A stretch of DNA of 38,556 bases from Candidatus Altimarinota bacterium (GCA_028719245.1 JAQUKG010000004.1:1-38556), one strand, 5' to 3'. Numbered from the stretch's first letter, positions 10,367-23,443 are shown. Numbers and translations are program-made. The notes: generated by a model from the sequence alone, not told the origin.

Positions 10367-11014
10367 TTAATCAAGAAGTTGTAGAATAAGATCTCTATTT
10401 GAAACAGTATGTGATTGATGATTTGTAGGAATAGCTTGTTTAATTTTATCAATAAATTCGGTTATTTTATCATTTAGTATTACTCCATCATCATCAGTAC
10501 ATATTAGTATAAACTCAAAAAATCTTCTAATTTCTACTCTAAGTCATTCATAAGCAGTGTTATCTTTTTCACACCAAGTATCTCTTCTTTCTAATAATAA
10601 TTTTAATGCTAAAATATTATTTCAATAATAATCTCTCAATATTTCATACACACTTTGATCTTTTTTCATAATGTCATCAATAATGGAATTAACTAATTCA
10701 ATTTCTGAATTTAATAATTCTTCGTCATATAATTCATCTTTACTTAATCAATATAGTAAAGCATTTACAATAGATGATTGTTCTCTTCTTAATATTTCTA
10801 TTATTTCTTCAGGACTTAATGCTAAAATCTTAGCAATTACTGCTTCATATTCTTGACTAGCTTCTTCTAATTCTACACCTTCTTTTACTTCTAATTCAAC
10901 TGACATTTTTCAAGTATATTCTGATAATTTAGCTCATACATCTTGATCTAAATTATATACTTCTACTATTTTTCTTTTTAAACTAGTTATATCATTACCA
11001 AGAGTTCCAATCAT
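10367..11014 (-). CDS. Hypothetical protein between nrdA and nrdB
   Basis: 215 residues, acidic and mostly helical in appearance (runs such as KEGVELEEASQEYEAVIAKI and SPEEIIEILRREQSSIVNAL), soluble, no membrane segment and no Cys cluster. I do not recognise it. The position between nrdA (66 bp upstream) and nrdB (83 bp downstream) suggests cotranscription and perhaps a link to ribonucleotide reductase, but there is no motif to support a function. Confidence 0.7.
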
Positions 11015-11080
11015 ATTTTATTTTTATTTTATAAATTAATTAGCCGAATTATATCTTATAATTGGTCTAATTACAAATTA

Positions 11081-13690
11081 TCAACTACAACTTACACATT
11101 CATTTACTTCTAATGTCATACTTCTTACATAATAAACTGTTTTTATACCTTGTTTATGGGCTTTTATATAATATTCATATAATTCTCTTGGACTTACTTT
11201 TGCTGGATTTACTATCCATTCAAAACTTATTGATTGATCAACCCATTTATAAATAACAGAAATCATATCAATTACATCATTCATATTCATATGAACATAT
11301 TCTTTATAATACCAAAAATTTTCATTGTTTAGATTTGGAGCTACCACAACACTTGGAGCCACCATATTTGTTTCAACAAAATATTTTTTATAAATTGGTA
11401 ATAATGCTGCTGTAGTTCAAACAACTCAAGCTGTTGAAGTATTTGGTGCTGGTGCTATATGATAACCAAATCTAAGTCAATTAGTTTGAATAGATTTTAT
11501 TAAACTAGACCAATCACAATTAGTTTTTGAATTTTCTAAAAACCATTTATCATCTTTTCCTAAAACAATTCATTTAGAATATTCACTTCAATCAAATAAT
11601 TCATATTTTCATCTTTCTAAAGATAATTTATTTGATGCTAAAAATGTTTCATAAGCAAACTTTTCCATCATTTTATCAACTAATTCTCTAGCTTCTACAC
11701 TATCATAAGCTATTTTACTAACTGCCAAATATTCAGCTAATCCTAAAAATCAAAGTCAAACTGAACGATACTTTTTAGCTGTAATTTCAGTTTCTTTAAC
11801 GGGATAAAAATTTAAATCAATTACATTATCAAGAATTTTCATAACAATTGGAATAACTTTTTCAATCGTTTCATCATCATTTACTTTTGCAATATTTATA
11901 CTTGCTAAATTACAAACTACATTATCTCAAGGAGTATATTTTATAGAAATTATTCAGTCTTCTAGAGTTTCTTCTATAAATTTTGAAGGAGAAGTATTTT
12001 GACAAATTTCAGTACAAAGTTGAGTAGAATATATATTTCAAGCATGTTTATTTGGATTTAATGCATTTACTGTATCTCTAAAAAATACATATGGCATACC
12101 AGTTTCTACAGTTCATTTTAGAAATTTCTTAAATAAATCTTTTGCACTTGTTTTTTCTTTTAATTCTATTTTTGGATTATTTTCACACTCAACATAAAAT
12201 TTAACAAATTCATCTCCAAAGAAATCTTGTAAAGCTTTTCAAGTTTTATCTTTAACTTCTTTTGGATCAAATAATGTCCAATCTTCATTATTTTGAACTC
12301 TTTCCATAAATAAATCTGGAATAGAAACTGCTGGAAATACATCAAATGCTTTTCTTCTAATATCTCAAGTTTCTGTTTGTAAATCTAAAAAGTCATAAAT
12401 ATCTTTATGCCACATATCAAGAGTTACAGAAATACTTCAAGCTCTAGCTCATAATTGATTTACAGCAATTGCAGTATCATTTATAACTTTTATCCAAGGA
12501 TTAACTCAACCTGAAACTCATTTAGTTCATCTAATAGTTCATCATTTTGATCTAATATTTCATAAATAAACTCAAACTCAACCTCAAAATTTTGATACTT
12601 GAGCCATATTTTCTATATTATGATAAATTGCTCTAAGATCATCATCTACATTAAAAACAAAACAACTTGATAATTGGTTATAATTTGTTCTAGCATTTAA
12701 TAAAGTTGGAGTTGGAAGTGAAATCATTGCTTTTGAGCAATATTCATATATTTTGAAAGCTACTTCTAACCTATCTTCTTTTTTTTCAGGAATTGCTAAA
12801 AATAAAGCTGCACTCATATACATTTCTTGAGGAAGTTCTTTAATTATTTTGTTTGGATTTAATAAATACCTTTTTTTATACATAAGTAAAGTTGTATAAT
12901 TATATGTAAAATCAGTATCTTTTTTTAATCTTTTTCAAGCTTCAAGTATATCTTCTTGCGAATAATATTTATAAAAATCTTTATAATAAAGTCAGGCACT
13001 TATATATTCATCAAATAATGCTTTATATGTTGATGGTTTATAAATATCATTAATATTCATTTTCCTATTATTTGTGGCTTCTTTATACAAATCAATTGTC
13101 ATAAGTCTTCAAGCTATATATTGCCAAGAGGTATTTTCTACAGTTATTAAATCAATGGAAGATTTTATCATCATTTTTAATATGTCTTTTGTTTTTATTC
13201 AATCAACCATATATTTATTTAAAGAATTTTCTAAATCTTCAAATTTACAAATACGAGCTAATCAAAAGGAAACTCTTTTATAAGTATTTTTTACTTTTTC
13301 TATATCAAAAAATTCTTTTTCTCAATTTGATTTAATTATTTCAAGTGAATTCTGTTTCAATTTTTCTTGAATTTCTTGCTTTTCTATATTTCTTTCAAAA
13401 GTTCTTTTTTCTCTATAAATAATATATTTTTTTGCAATATCAAAATATCAAAATTCCATCAATTTATTTTCAACTACATCTTGAATTTCTTCAATAGTCA
13501 AAACTTTTTCATTATCAGAATTAAGTAAAATATTTGATAAATATTCAATAATTTCATCAGCTAAAGAATCAATAAATTTAAAATCACTATAATTTGCAAC
13601 TTCTCAAGCTTTTTCAATAGCTCTTTCTATTCTAGTTCTATCAAATGGAATTAAATCACCACCTCTGTTTCTTATAAATTTTATTTTCAT
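11081..13690 (-). CDS. nrdA: Class I ribonucleotide reductase, alpha subunit
   Basis: 869 residues. Reduces ribonucleoside diphosphates in the cytosol. An ATP-cone occupies roughly residues 3-95 ([19 protein letters not shown]). The catalytic barrel follows with NQLSSCFV (first active-site Cys), a glycine-rich GVSGGVNPW region in which glycines are TGA, TQLCTEI, and CNLASIN (second active-site Cys). The C-terminus ENECVSCS-type tail carries the CxxC pair that is re-reduced by thioredoxin-like proteins. An N-terminal cone suggests dATP allostery. The upstream 218 bp hold several repeats that may be regulatory. Followed by an unknown gene and nrdB. Confidence 0.94.
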
Positions 13691-13721
13691 AATCTCATCA
13701 ATTAATTTTTAAGAATAAACT

Positions 13722-13762
13722 AAAAAATAAATAAATATCTAAAAAATATTTATTTATTTTTT
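13722..13762. terminator. AT-only 16-bp perfect hairpin in nrdA leader
   Basis: Arms 13722-13737 and 13747-13762 are perfectly complementary, with a 9-nt loop, and contain no G or C. Each side ends in a run of six T or A, so it could terminate the pheS transcript or act in the nrdA leader. Because it is AT-only it may be chance low complexity. Confidence 0.35.
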
Positions 13763-13771
13763 TGTTAAATC

Positions 13772-13783
13772 AATGTATACATT
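13772..13783. promoter_or_regulatory. AATGTATACATT palindrome upstream of nrdA
   Basis: Perfect 12-bp palindrome about 80 bp upstream of the nrdA ATG. On the minus strand it covers a possible -10 (TATACA) 18 bp downstream of TTGTTA. It does not match the NrdR box well. Candidate operator only. Confidence 0.3.
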
Positions 13784-13816
13784 TTTTGAATTATTGCTAA
13801 CAAAAATAGAACAATT

Positions 13817-13849
13817 TTGTTAAAAACTTTTTATAATTGTTAAAAACTT
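13817..13849. repeat. Direct repeat TTGTTAAAAACTT, two copies 20 bp apart
   Basis: Copies at 13817-13829 and 13837-13849, on one face of the helix (period 20 bp). A partial third copy (TTGTTAAA) is at 13762-13769. They lie between pheS and nrdA, upstream of the possible nrdA promoter, and may bind a regulator. Confidence 0.4.
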
Positions 13850-13908
13850 AATAGTAAGTATTTAACATAGTAATTTATTAAAAAACTTAAAAAAATATTA
13901 ATATTTTT

Positions 13909-14958
<1,050 letters not shown>

Positions 14959-14988
14959 AAATTATATTTAATGGTAAAATTAAGTTTG

Positions 14989-15016
14989 AATATATATATA
15001 AAAGCAAAAAAATCAA
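14989..15016 (-). promoter_or_regulatory. Candidate pheS promoter
   Basis: Minus strand TTGATT (15011-15016), 16 bp, TATATT (14989-14994), about 30 bp upstream of the pheS ATG. Confidence 0.35.
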
Positions 15017-15049
15017 AAAAAAATATTTATTGTATTAAATATAAAAACT

Positions 15050-16756
15050 TTAAAAACATAGAAGTAATGTATTATAACACTCTTCGCAATAAACAATTTC
15101 TTTTCTATCTGGACTGTAAGTAGTTTTAATATCTTTTCCACATTTATCACATTTTCTATCAAATAATTTTCTTGGATTTCTTAAATTCATCCTATCAAGA
15201 TGTCTTTGGTCTGGATGTCTTTTTGGTATAGGAATATTATGCTTTCTGTAAAATTCTAATTCTTGTTTAATTATACGAAACGGTTTCTTTGTTATTTCAC
15301 ATTCAATTGCCCGATTTAATATATCATCTGGAATTTTTGTAATATCTTTAGGTAATTTATTTGATGGTATTATTTTATCAACATGCGGAAATGGTGGTTC
15401 ATAAGTAGACCAGTTGTAGAGATAAGGCAATGCCTTATCTCTACTGATTGGGAAATATTCTTGTGCTACAGTTTCATTGTATCAAAAAGGACTTATTGAA
15501 CTTGGAAAAAATTCTCACCATTCTCAAGTCTCCATCATATGTTCAATAATCTTTGGAACTAATATTTCATATTCTTCTTTTGTGTATTGTTTGTTTAAAA
15601 TGCAATAGGATTTATTACGAAGTCAAATACATCAGAAACAATTGGAACAACCATGAATATCAGAACTATATAGAATATTATAAGTATTATCTCTTAAAAT
15701 CATGGAAAATAACAGATTTGAAACATTTATACTTGTATTCATAACCTCATATATTTTTGAGGCATTTAATCATACATAATTTGTATCATAAATGTCTTGT
15801 CAGATTATTATATCGGTAGCATTTTTTGCATTTTCTGTCTCCTTTACATTAAAAACATTATAACAATCTTTTGAATCAGATATTAAATTTCATACACAAT
15901 TTTGTGAGTTAAATATTATACAATTTTTAGTTGGGATTTTTTGAAATAAATTATTTATTTTTGTCGTATTTAAATTATAATAAATATTGGATAAAATACT
16001 TTCAAATTCTTCTTTATCTACTTGTTTATTAAAAACATAATATTTCTTATTTGAAATATTTTTACATCAGATGCAATGACTACATCATTCACAATTTTCT
16101 AAAAAATAGCAATTTTCACAGTTATTTGAATTTGCTGAATAAAAAGTTTTATAACAATTTCTGCAATTTGATGACTCATAGCAATTTTCACAATTATCAC
16201 AAGAATAAATATCAAGACAATCATTACATCTTAGACTAAAATTTGAATAATAGACATTCTCAATAACTCATCATCAAAAACAAAGGTAACTATTCTTTGC
16301 ATTGATAATATAATTTACATACTGAGAATTTTCATTTGCTTTATAAGTATTAGTGAGACAAACTTTTGGCACCTCTTTTGTTAAATTTCAAAATTGTTCA
16401 AAGAAACCTTTTTCAAAATTAAAATCTTTTCAATATTCAAGAGGATCCCAATTATCATTCCACCAACAATCTTGGCAATATATTTTATAATCTTTCTTAT
16501 CTTGTGAATACATAGATATACACTCTAAAGAGCAACTATCACATTTTCTTTTATAAAGATTTCTTTCATTACGAAAAGATAATCTTCTTTGTTGCCTACA
16601 ATCTGGGCAAAGAGTTGGTGAAGAAATATTGTATTTTTTTCCTCAAAAACTTGGTGAAACTTTCTCATAAAATTCCAAATCTCTATCAGTGATTTCAAAA
16701 CTTGAATTACATTGTTTACAAGTTTTAATTTCTATTAATTTTTCATCTTGAAACAT
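15050..16756 (-). CDS. Cys-rich double zinc-ribbon family protein, copy C
   Basis: Complete 568-residue member, checked codon by codon. N-terminal ribbon CKQC and CPDCRQQRR; a second CxxC-like pair in CDSC; WWNDNWDPLEYG; first ladder (about 16062-16233 on the DNA) with thirteen cysteines all on one three-residue register; cap FNKQVDKEEFE; second part ending LNKQYTKEEYE; then VPKIIEHM and the C-terminal ribbon. The extreme C-terminus is unusual, ending TLLLCF rather than KEIY. A perfect palindrome (15416-15444) is in frame. Its last 110 residues are almost identical to copy E, while the middle differs. Starts 31 bp after copy D. Confidence 0.88.
15416..15444. repeat. Perfect 14-bp inverted repeat inside gene C
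   Basis: Arms GTAGAGATAAGGCA and TGCCTTATCTCTAC around one base; in frame it encodes a short RDKALPYLY segment just before the NWSTYE motif. Same protein position as the elements in copies A and B but unrelated in sequence. Confidence 0.85.
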
Positions 16757-16787
16757 ATTTTAATTTTTAAAAGATAAATTTATTATT

Positions 16788-18509
16788 TTAATAAATTTCC
16801 TTATTATAACACTCTTCACAATACACTATTTCTGGCCTCTCTGTTGAATATGTAGTTATTATATCTTTTCAGCATTTATCACACTTTCTATCAAATAGTT
16901 TTCTAGGATTCCTAAGTGCCATTCTATCCATATGTCTTTGGTCTGGATGTCTTCTCGGGATTGGTAAATTGTGTCTTCTATAAAATTCTAATTCTTGTTT
17001 AATTATGCGAAATGGTTTCTTTGTAACTTCGCATTCTATTGCCCGATTCAGAATGTCATCAGGAACCTTATTTGCATCTTCTAGTAAAGATGTATTGCTA
17101 TACATCTCTACAGTTATAATTTTATCTACTCTTGGAAATGGTGGTTCATAATCTGACCAATTAAAATTCTCTTTTAATGCCTGTTCTCTTTTTAAAGGAA
17201 AATATTCATTTGCTACAGTTTCATTATATCAAAAAGGTGAAATTGAGTTTGGAAAAAATTCTCACCACTCTCAGTTAGAAATCATATGTTCTATTATTTT
17301 TGGAACCAATTTCTCATATTGTTCGCGAGTATATTGTTTATTTAAAACACAATACTCTTTTCGCTTTAATCAAATACATCAAAATAAATTACTAGATCAA
17401 TTTAGGCATAAAATAGTATAAAATGATTTATGTAATCAATTTGCCTGATTTTTTACAAAACAACAATTACTTATATTTAATCATCATTCATTACACTCAT
17501 ATCAATTTTCTACACTTCATAATGCATATGAATCATAAACGTTCTTTACATCAAAAGGTGCATAGGTTAGGTATTTGCAATCTTCACTTTTTCATACATC
17601 ATAAGAAAAATACACATTTTTTGAATTTGATATGTAATCTCCTAAACAATTTTCATTATCAAAATTATTTAGACATTTTTTAGGAGATTTAAGTGACACC
17701 TCTCTTGATAATTCACTGTTAATTTTTAAGTTAGATATCTGATGATTTTCTTTAAATAATAACTCCCATTCTTCTTTTCTAACCTTTTTTCAAAACCAAT
17801 AATAACTTGTATTTCTAAGAGAATGTGATCAAAAACAGTATTTACAATTAACCAAATCAGAAGAAAAATAACAGTCGGCTGAATCTTTAAGTGAATTTGA
17901 ATAAAAGCAATTATAACAATTAGACAAATCAAATGAAAAATAGCAATTATTTGATTCATAAGAATAAGAGCAATCAATTACATCATTACAATATTCACAA
18001 ATATAGGAATAGTAGTTATTTTTTCAAAAATCTGAGTTGAAATTCATATAACTATCTTTTAGTCAAAAACAGTTATTGTTGTATTCAGAATCTTCGGGTT
18101 TTATGTTCCAAAGGTTAATAAGGGGAACCTCCTTTAGAAGTTCATCAAATTGTTCAAAAAAACTTTTGCTAAAATCAAAATCTCTTCAGTAATCCATAGG
18201 ATCCCAATTATCACTCCACCAAAAGTCTTGATCATATACTTTGAACATTTTATTAGGAGAATAAATTGAAATAATATCTTTCTTGGTTGCATCACATTTT
18301 CTTTTGTAAAGTTTTCTTTCATTTCTAAAACTAAGCCTTCTTTGCTGTCTACAATCAGGACAAAGACTTGGTGAAGGAATATTATATTTTTTTCATCAAA
18401 AAACAGGTGAAACTTTCTCATAAAACTCTAAATCTTTATCAGTTATTTCAAAATTTGTATTACAATGTTTACAAGTTTTTGTTTCTATAACTTTTTCATT
18501 TTGAAACAT
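16788..18509 (-). CDS. Cys-rich double zinc-ribbon family protein, copy D
   Basis: Complete 573-residue member, checked codon by codon. N-terminal CKHC and CPDCRQQRR, WWSDNWDPMDYG, then a ladder in which many family cysteines are replaced by Ser, Tyr or Asn (for example NCYFSFDLSNCYNCFYSNS). The cap GKKVRKEEWE is divergent. The C-terminal ribbon has CDKC and CEEC, with an extra short stretch (EMYSNTSLLEDANK) before it. No palindromic element was found. It lies 29 bp after copy E and 31 bp before copy C. It is the most diverged member of the middle cluster, possibly functionally distinct. Confidence 0.87.
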
Positions 18510-18538
18510 ATTTTGATTTTAAAAAATAAATTTATATT

Positions 18539-20326
18539 TTAATAAATCTCTATATTATAACACTCTTCGCAATAAACAATTTCTTTTCTATCTGGACTGT
18601 AAGTAGTTTTAATATCTTTTCCACATTTATCACATTTTCTATCAAATAATTTTCTTGGATTTCTTAACTTCATCCTATCAAGATGTCTTTGGTCTGGATG
18701 TCTTTTAGGGATTGGAAGATTATGTTTTCTGTAAAATTCTAATTCTTGTTTAATTATACGAAACGGTTTCTTTGTTATTTCACATTCAATTGCCCGATTT
18801 AATATATCATCTGGAATTTTTGTAATATCTTTAGGTAATTTATTTGATGGTATTATTTTATCAACATGCGGAAATGGTGGTTCATAATCTGACCATTTAA
18901 AGTTTTTATTTATTGCTTCTTCACGAGTTAATGGAAACCATTCATTTGCTATAGTTTCGTTATATCAAAAAGGAGAAATTGAACTTGGGAAAAATTCTCA
19001 CCATTCTTTAGTTTTCATCATATGTTCTATGATTTTTGGAACAAGAGTTTCATATTCTTCTTTTGAATATTGCTTATTTAATATACAATATTGTTCATTT
19101 CCATGAAGTCATATACAACCAAAACAATTTGAAGCACTAGATAAAAATAAATCACAATAAATATTATGATGTCATCACCAAATTATATTAGAGAATAATA
19201 TATTTGTAGTTGCTCATCAACTACAATGTGTTTCGTAAATTAAACTTGATTTTTCTCACCAAATATCATAATCATAACAATCTTTTGCTCATCATCATCA
19301 CATCCAAAAACAATAAGCAAGATTTTCAGAATCTCTACATTCAAAACAATATTTTAGATTTTTGGAATTTTCACAATTATCACATGCAATAATCTCAGTA
19401 GAATTTAGGTTTGTTTCTCATTTTGATGGAAAAGATTTTTTAATTTTTTGATATTCATTTTCTATACTTTTTTTATTTTCTCAAGTAAATATTGATTTAA
19501 TAATCTTCTCAAATTCTTCTTTTTTTACTTGTTTATTAAAAACACAATATTCTTTATGATGAAGTCATTTACATCAAATACAATTTTTACAATCAACACA
19601 ATCTTCACAAAAACTACATCAAAAACAATTATGACATTTTAATAAATAAAAACAATTATTACAATATTTTGAATCAATTAATTCATAACTATTATTACAA
19701 TACTCACTATTATAACTATCTAAAACATTATTCGCATAAATAACATTTACACAATGATATGAATCTTCTACATATGAACAAGAATTTACTAAGTAGGAAT
19801 TTTTATTATGGTAAGAATGATTAGCAAATTCTGCATTTTCTTGAAATCAATTTAATAAAGCGATTCTTGGAACTTCTATTTGCAATTCTTTAAACTGCTC
19901 AAAAAAACTTTTAGAGAAATCAAAATCTTTTCAATAATCTAGTGGATTCCAATTATCACTCCACCAATAATCTTGATTATAAATTGTAAATTTTTTATCA
20001 GGTGAATAAATTGAGACTATATCTTTTCCAGTTGCATTACATTTATTTTTATATAATTTACTTTCATTTCTCCAAGATAATCTTCTTTGCCTTCTGCAAT
20101 CTGGACATAAAGTTGGAGAAGGAATTAGGTATTTATAACCCCCTCAGTCCCCCTTATCAGGGGGAAGTAGAGTTTTATACTCCTCCCCTGATAAGGGGAG
20201 GTTGGGAGGGGTTTTAAAACTAGGACTTACCTTTTCATAAAATTCTAAATCTTTGTCAGTGATTGGGAAACTTACATTACAATGTTTACAAGTTTTTGTT
20301 TCTATGATTTTTTCGTTTGAAAACAT
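18539..20326 (-). CDS. Cys-rich double zinc-ribbon family protein, copy E
   Basis: Complete 595-residue member. N-terminal CKHC; then a palindromic insertion (20137-20213) adding about 26 residues (PPNLPLSGEEYKTLLPPDKG) between EKVSP and YLIPSPTLC; CPDCRRQRR; WWSDNWNPLDYG; a dense first ladder (CHNCFGCSFCEDCVDCKNC, three-residue register); cap FNKQVKKEEFE; second part with NKQYSKEEYE; C-terminal ribbon ending CEECYNIEIY. Starts 4 bp after the HAD-like gene stop, so it is probably on the pheT transcript. Confidence 0.87.
20137..20213. repeat. GC-rich double-hairpin element inside gene E
   Basis: Imperfect outer arms (AACCCCCTC... and ...GGGAGGGGTT) enclose two hairpins with inverted cores: TCCCCC-TTATCA-GGGGGA and CTCCCC-TGATAA-GGGGAG. 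Read in frame. The CCCC-TGATAA-GGGG core is shared with the element in copies F and G at the same protein position. Confidence 0.83.
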
Positions 20327-20330
20327 AAGT

Positions 20331-20711
20331 TTACAAATTATTTATTAAAAACTTTTCCAATCAAGCTAAATCTTTTTTATCTTTATCATAATAAAAAGTA
20401 TTAATTCAAACGGTTTTAGCAGTATTTACAGCATCAATATTATGTTCAAAATAAACAACTTCTTCAATATTAAGTCAAAAATATTTTAGCATTATTTCAT
20501 AATATCTAGGATCAGTTTTATTTGGATTATGTTCTAAAGAAAAAACTTCATAAGGCATATTTATAATACCAAACTTTATTTTTTCTTCAGCATTTGCATT
20601 TGTAAGAATTATTTTTTTATTTGGAAAACTATCAAGTAATTTTTGTAATTGAATATTTACTCAATTTTCGCATACAAAAGTATTCCAAGCATCAACAAGT
20701 ATGATTTTCAT
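20331..20711 (-). CDS. Small HAD-like protein
   Basis: 126 residues. Resembles haloacid-dehalogenase family: IILVDAWNTF at the N-terminus (motif I position, Asp7), IILTNANAEE (motif II-like), and KTDPRYYEIMLKYFGL followed by VVYFEHNIDAVNTAKTVGI (motifs III/IV-like). Motif I normally reads DxD; here the second Asp is replaced (DAW), so phosphatase activity is doubtful. Too short for a full cap domain. Lies between the DUF1543 gene and copy E with gaps of 15 and 4 bp, indicating an operon with pheT. Confidence 0.72.
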
Positions 20712-20726
20712 AGTAAATAAATTATT

Positions 20727-20996
20727 TTATAATTCTTCATATTTAGTATTCCATTTTAAGCAATCTTCTTTTGAATTTTTTATAAGATTAATTTTATATC
20801 AATCTATATTTTCCACACAAATTATTCAATCTGTATGTAATTCATTTTTTATCCAAGTTTTAGATTTTGCTAATAATTTTGCTTCATCTTCACTAGATGC
20901 AACAACAAAAATCAAATCATGATCTTCTAATATTCAATTTGATTTTTTTCATCAAAGATAAACTCAATACAATTTATTTTTATAAATTTTAGACAT
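20727..20996 (-). CDS. DUF1543-like protein
   Basis: 89 residues. Pattern LYGVYLGGKKSNGILEDHD at the N-terminus, then IFVVASSEDEAKLLAK, a K..IKNELHTDG segment and VENIDGYKINL. This order (GG near the start, E-H/D, FVV, LHTD, GY) matches my recollection of DUF1543; function unknown. It sits 18 bp after pheT and 15 bp before the HAD-like gene. Confidence 0.6.
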
Positions 20997-21014
20997 AATC
21001 TTAAAATTAAATTT

Positions 21015-23384
21015 TTATCTTAAACTTCCTCATTTTTTTTCAACTTTTGCAACTATATTTTTTATTAGATTTCATTTAATTTCATCGCTTATAGTTCATT
21101 CCATTGATTGAATAAATACTTTGAAAGATAAACTTCTTTTTCAAGGCAATTTTTCTTCATTTTCATAAATGTCAAAAAGTTCTACTTTTTTAATTAATTT
21201 TTTATCTACTCAAGATATAGTTAAAGCTATTTCTCTTCCAGATAATTCTTTATCAACAACAAATGATAAATCAAAATTATTTTCTTGAAAATTTGATAAA
21301 TCATGAGCTTTTACTTTATTATAAAGATGTGGCAATAATTTTGAAACTTCTATTTCAAAAAATCAAACTCTTGTTTTTACATCAAATCTTTTTGCAACTG
21401 TAGGATGAATTTCTCAAACAAATCCAACTTCTTTTCATCTAACAATTATTTTTGCAATTCTTCATCCGTGAGCAAATGCTGGGTAATTTGAAGTAATTTC
21501 AAAATAAAAATTATCTACAAAAATCGTTTTAAAAAAATCACTAACAATATTTTGAATATCATAATAAACTAAATCTTTTGAAGCAGTCATTACTCAAGAT
21601 AAATAATAATCTTCACTAATTTCATTTCAATTTTTGGAAAAGACTTTTTCTATTTCAAACAATTTTATATTATTTCTATCTCTAATATTATCCTCTAATC
21701 CTCTCATTAAATTTGGAATTAAACTATTTCTCATATGAGTTTGTTCTTCACTTAATGAGTTTTTTAATGCAACACAATCATTTATATTTAAATTCAATTT
21801 AGTCGTTAAATCTTTATTAACAAAAGAATAATTATAAACATCAAAAAATCATCTACCAGTAAAGAAAGCTCTTGAATCATTTTTTAAATAATAAGTATTA
21901 TCTTGAACTATAGCTCAAAGGTTTATTCTTGGAACTGTTGTTATAATATTATCATAACCATCAATTCTAGCTATTTCTTCAGCAATATCAGCTTTAAAAT
22001 TTAATTCTTTTCTCCAAAATGGAATTAATAATTCATTTCAAACTTTTTTAATTCATAAATTCGCTAAAATATTTTCTACATAATCTTGCTTATAACTAGC
22101 TCAAATCAAGTTATTATAAAATTCTAAATCAAATTGTTGTTTAACAATTTCTTGTTTTTTAGTATAACTATCAAAATAATTTTCTAGTTTCAAATTTGGA
22201 AAAACTAATTTTAATTCTTCAACTATTAAAGATGTAGCATAACTTGCTAATTCTGGTAAAATATCTTTTTCAAATACATTTAATGCATCAGTTCTAACTC
22301 AAAGTTTTTTTCAAGTCATTCTCAAAACTGCTTGATCAAAATGAGCTGTTTCTATAATAATATTTTTTGTTGTCTCGCTAACTGCAGATGATTTTCATCC
22401 GATAATTCAACCTAAAGCTAACACTTTTTTATCATCAGCAATAACAATGTCTTTATCAGATAATTCATAAATTTTATCATCAAGTGCTTCTAAAGTTTCT
22501 CAAGATTTTGCATATCTAACTGTAATATTTCATTCAATTTTATCCCCGTCAAATATATGAGCTGGTTGTCCGTAAAAATACAAACTATAATTTGAAACAT
22601 CAACTAAAAGTCATTTAACTCAATGTCAAGCTGCTTCTATAATAGTTTCTATTTCTTCTCTTGAAATTGTATTTCAAACTCAAGAAACTTTTAATAAACT
22701 ATATCTTTGAACAACTTCTGGGATTTCATTTTTCGCTTTTAGTTCTGGCAGTTTAGAAAAGTCTATATTTTTATATTCTAAATCAAGTTTTCTTCAATTA
22801 ATAGTTGCTAATTCTCTTAATATTCACATATAAGAAAACATATCTGGTCTGTGGTTTATAGCTTTGTTATCTATTTCAAGTATTTCATCATCTTTTTCTA
22901 AAGCTTCAGATAAAGATTTTCAAGCAACAACATTTAAAAATGATAAATCTAAAATTTCTTTTTCACTTTTAGCTGGAAATTTATCTTTTAAACCTATTTC
23001 TTCACTAGCACAAATCATTCAAAAACTTTCTACTCATCTAATAGTAGTTTTTTTCATAACAATTTTTTCTCACTCTCAATGCCATAAAACACTTGCTCCA
23101 ATTTTAGCAACAGCAACTAATTGTCAAACTTCCAAATTTGAACCTCAACAAACTATCTGTAAATTATCTTTTTCTCAAATATCAACTAAACAAATTCTTA
23201 AACTATCGGCATCTGGATGTTTTTCAATTTTTATAATTTTTCCAACAACCATATTTTCAAAATCTTGTTTTTGAGAATTTATTTCTTCAACTTCAGCTGT
23301 ATGCATTATTAAATCCTGACTTGTTTTTAGAGCATTTTCTAAATAAGGTAAATATTTTTTTAGTATTTTATAAGAAACTTTCAT
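21015..23384 (-). CDS. pheT: Phenylalanyl-tRNA synthetase, beta subunit
   Basis: 789 residues, normal length. Order seen: N-terminal region MKVSYKILKKYLPYL; EMAP-type tRNA-binding domain (about 40-150; GKIIKIEKHPDADSLRICLV); B1/B3-4 editing region with FYGQPAHIFDGDKI; B5 region with EEIARIDGYDNI; catalytic-like core; and a C-terminal anticodon-binding FDX-ACB domain ending near KVEKKGGSLR. Editing and tRNA recognition subunit partnering PheS. It is transcribed first of a pheT, DUF1543, HAD, E, D, C run that ends next to pheS. The promoter appears to overlap the terminator of the preceding cluster. Confidence 0.95.
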
Positions 23385-23415
23385 ATATTATTTTTAAAAT
23401 ATAAATTTTTGCTTT

Positions 23416-23443
23416 ATAATAAAAAAAAACCTGATTTTATCAA
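23416..23443 (-). promoter_or_regulatory. Candidate pheT promoter overlapping a terminator
   Basis: Minus strand TTGATA (23438-23443), 16 bp, TATTAT (23416-23421), about 25-30 bp upstream of the pheT ATG. The -35 hexamer falls in the stem of the terminator and in the last codons of a truncated paralogue. Confidence 0.4.

Noticed and set aside
17423-17977. Open frames on both strands within gene D (86 and 83 residues)
   Set aside because: They overlap a codon-checked family gene and are low-complexity Ile/Leu/His/Asn shadows of Asn- and Cys-rich coding DNA.
20002-20217. ORF ending in PLIRGGWEGF
   Set aside because: Antisense reading of the palindromic element in copy E; typical spurious peptide of such repeats.
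22864-23274. 136-residue plus-strand ORF
   Set aside because: Lies antisense to pheT, whose conserved tRNA-binding domain explains the region.
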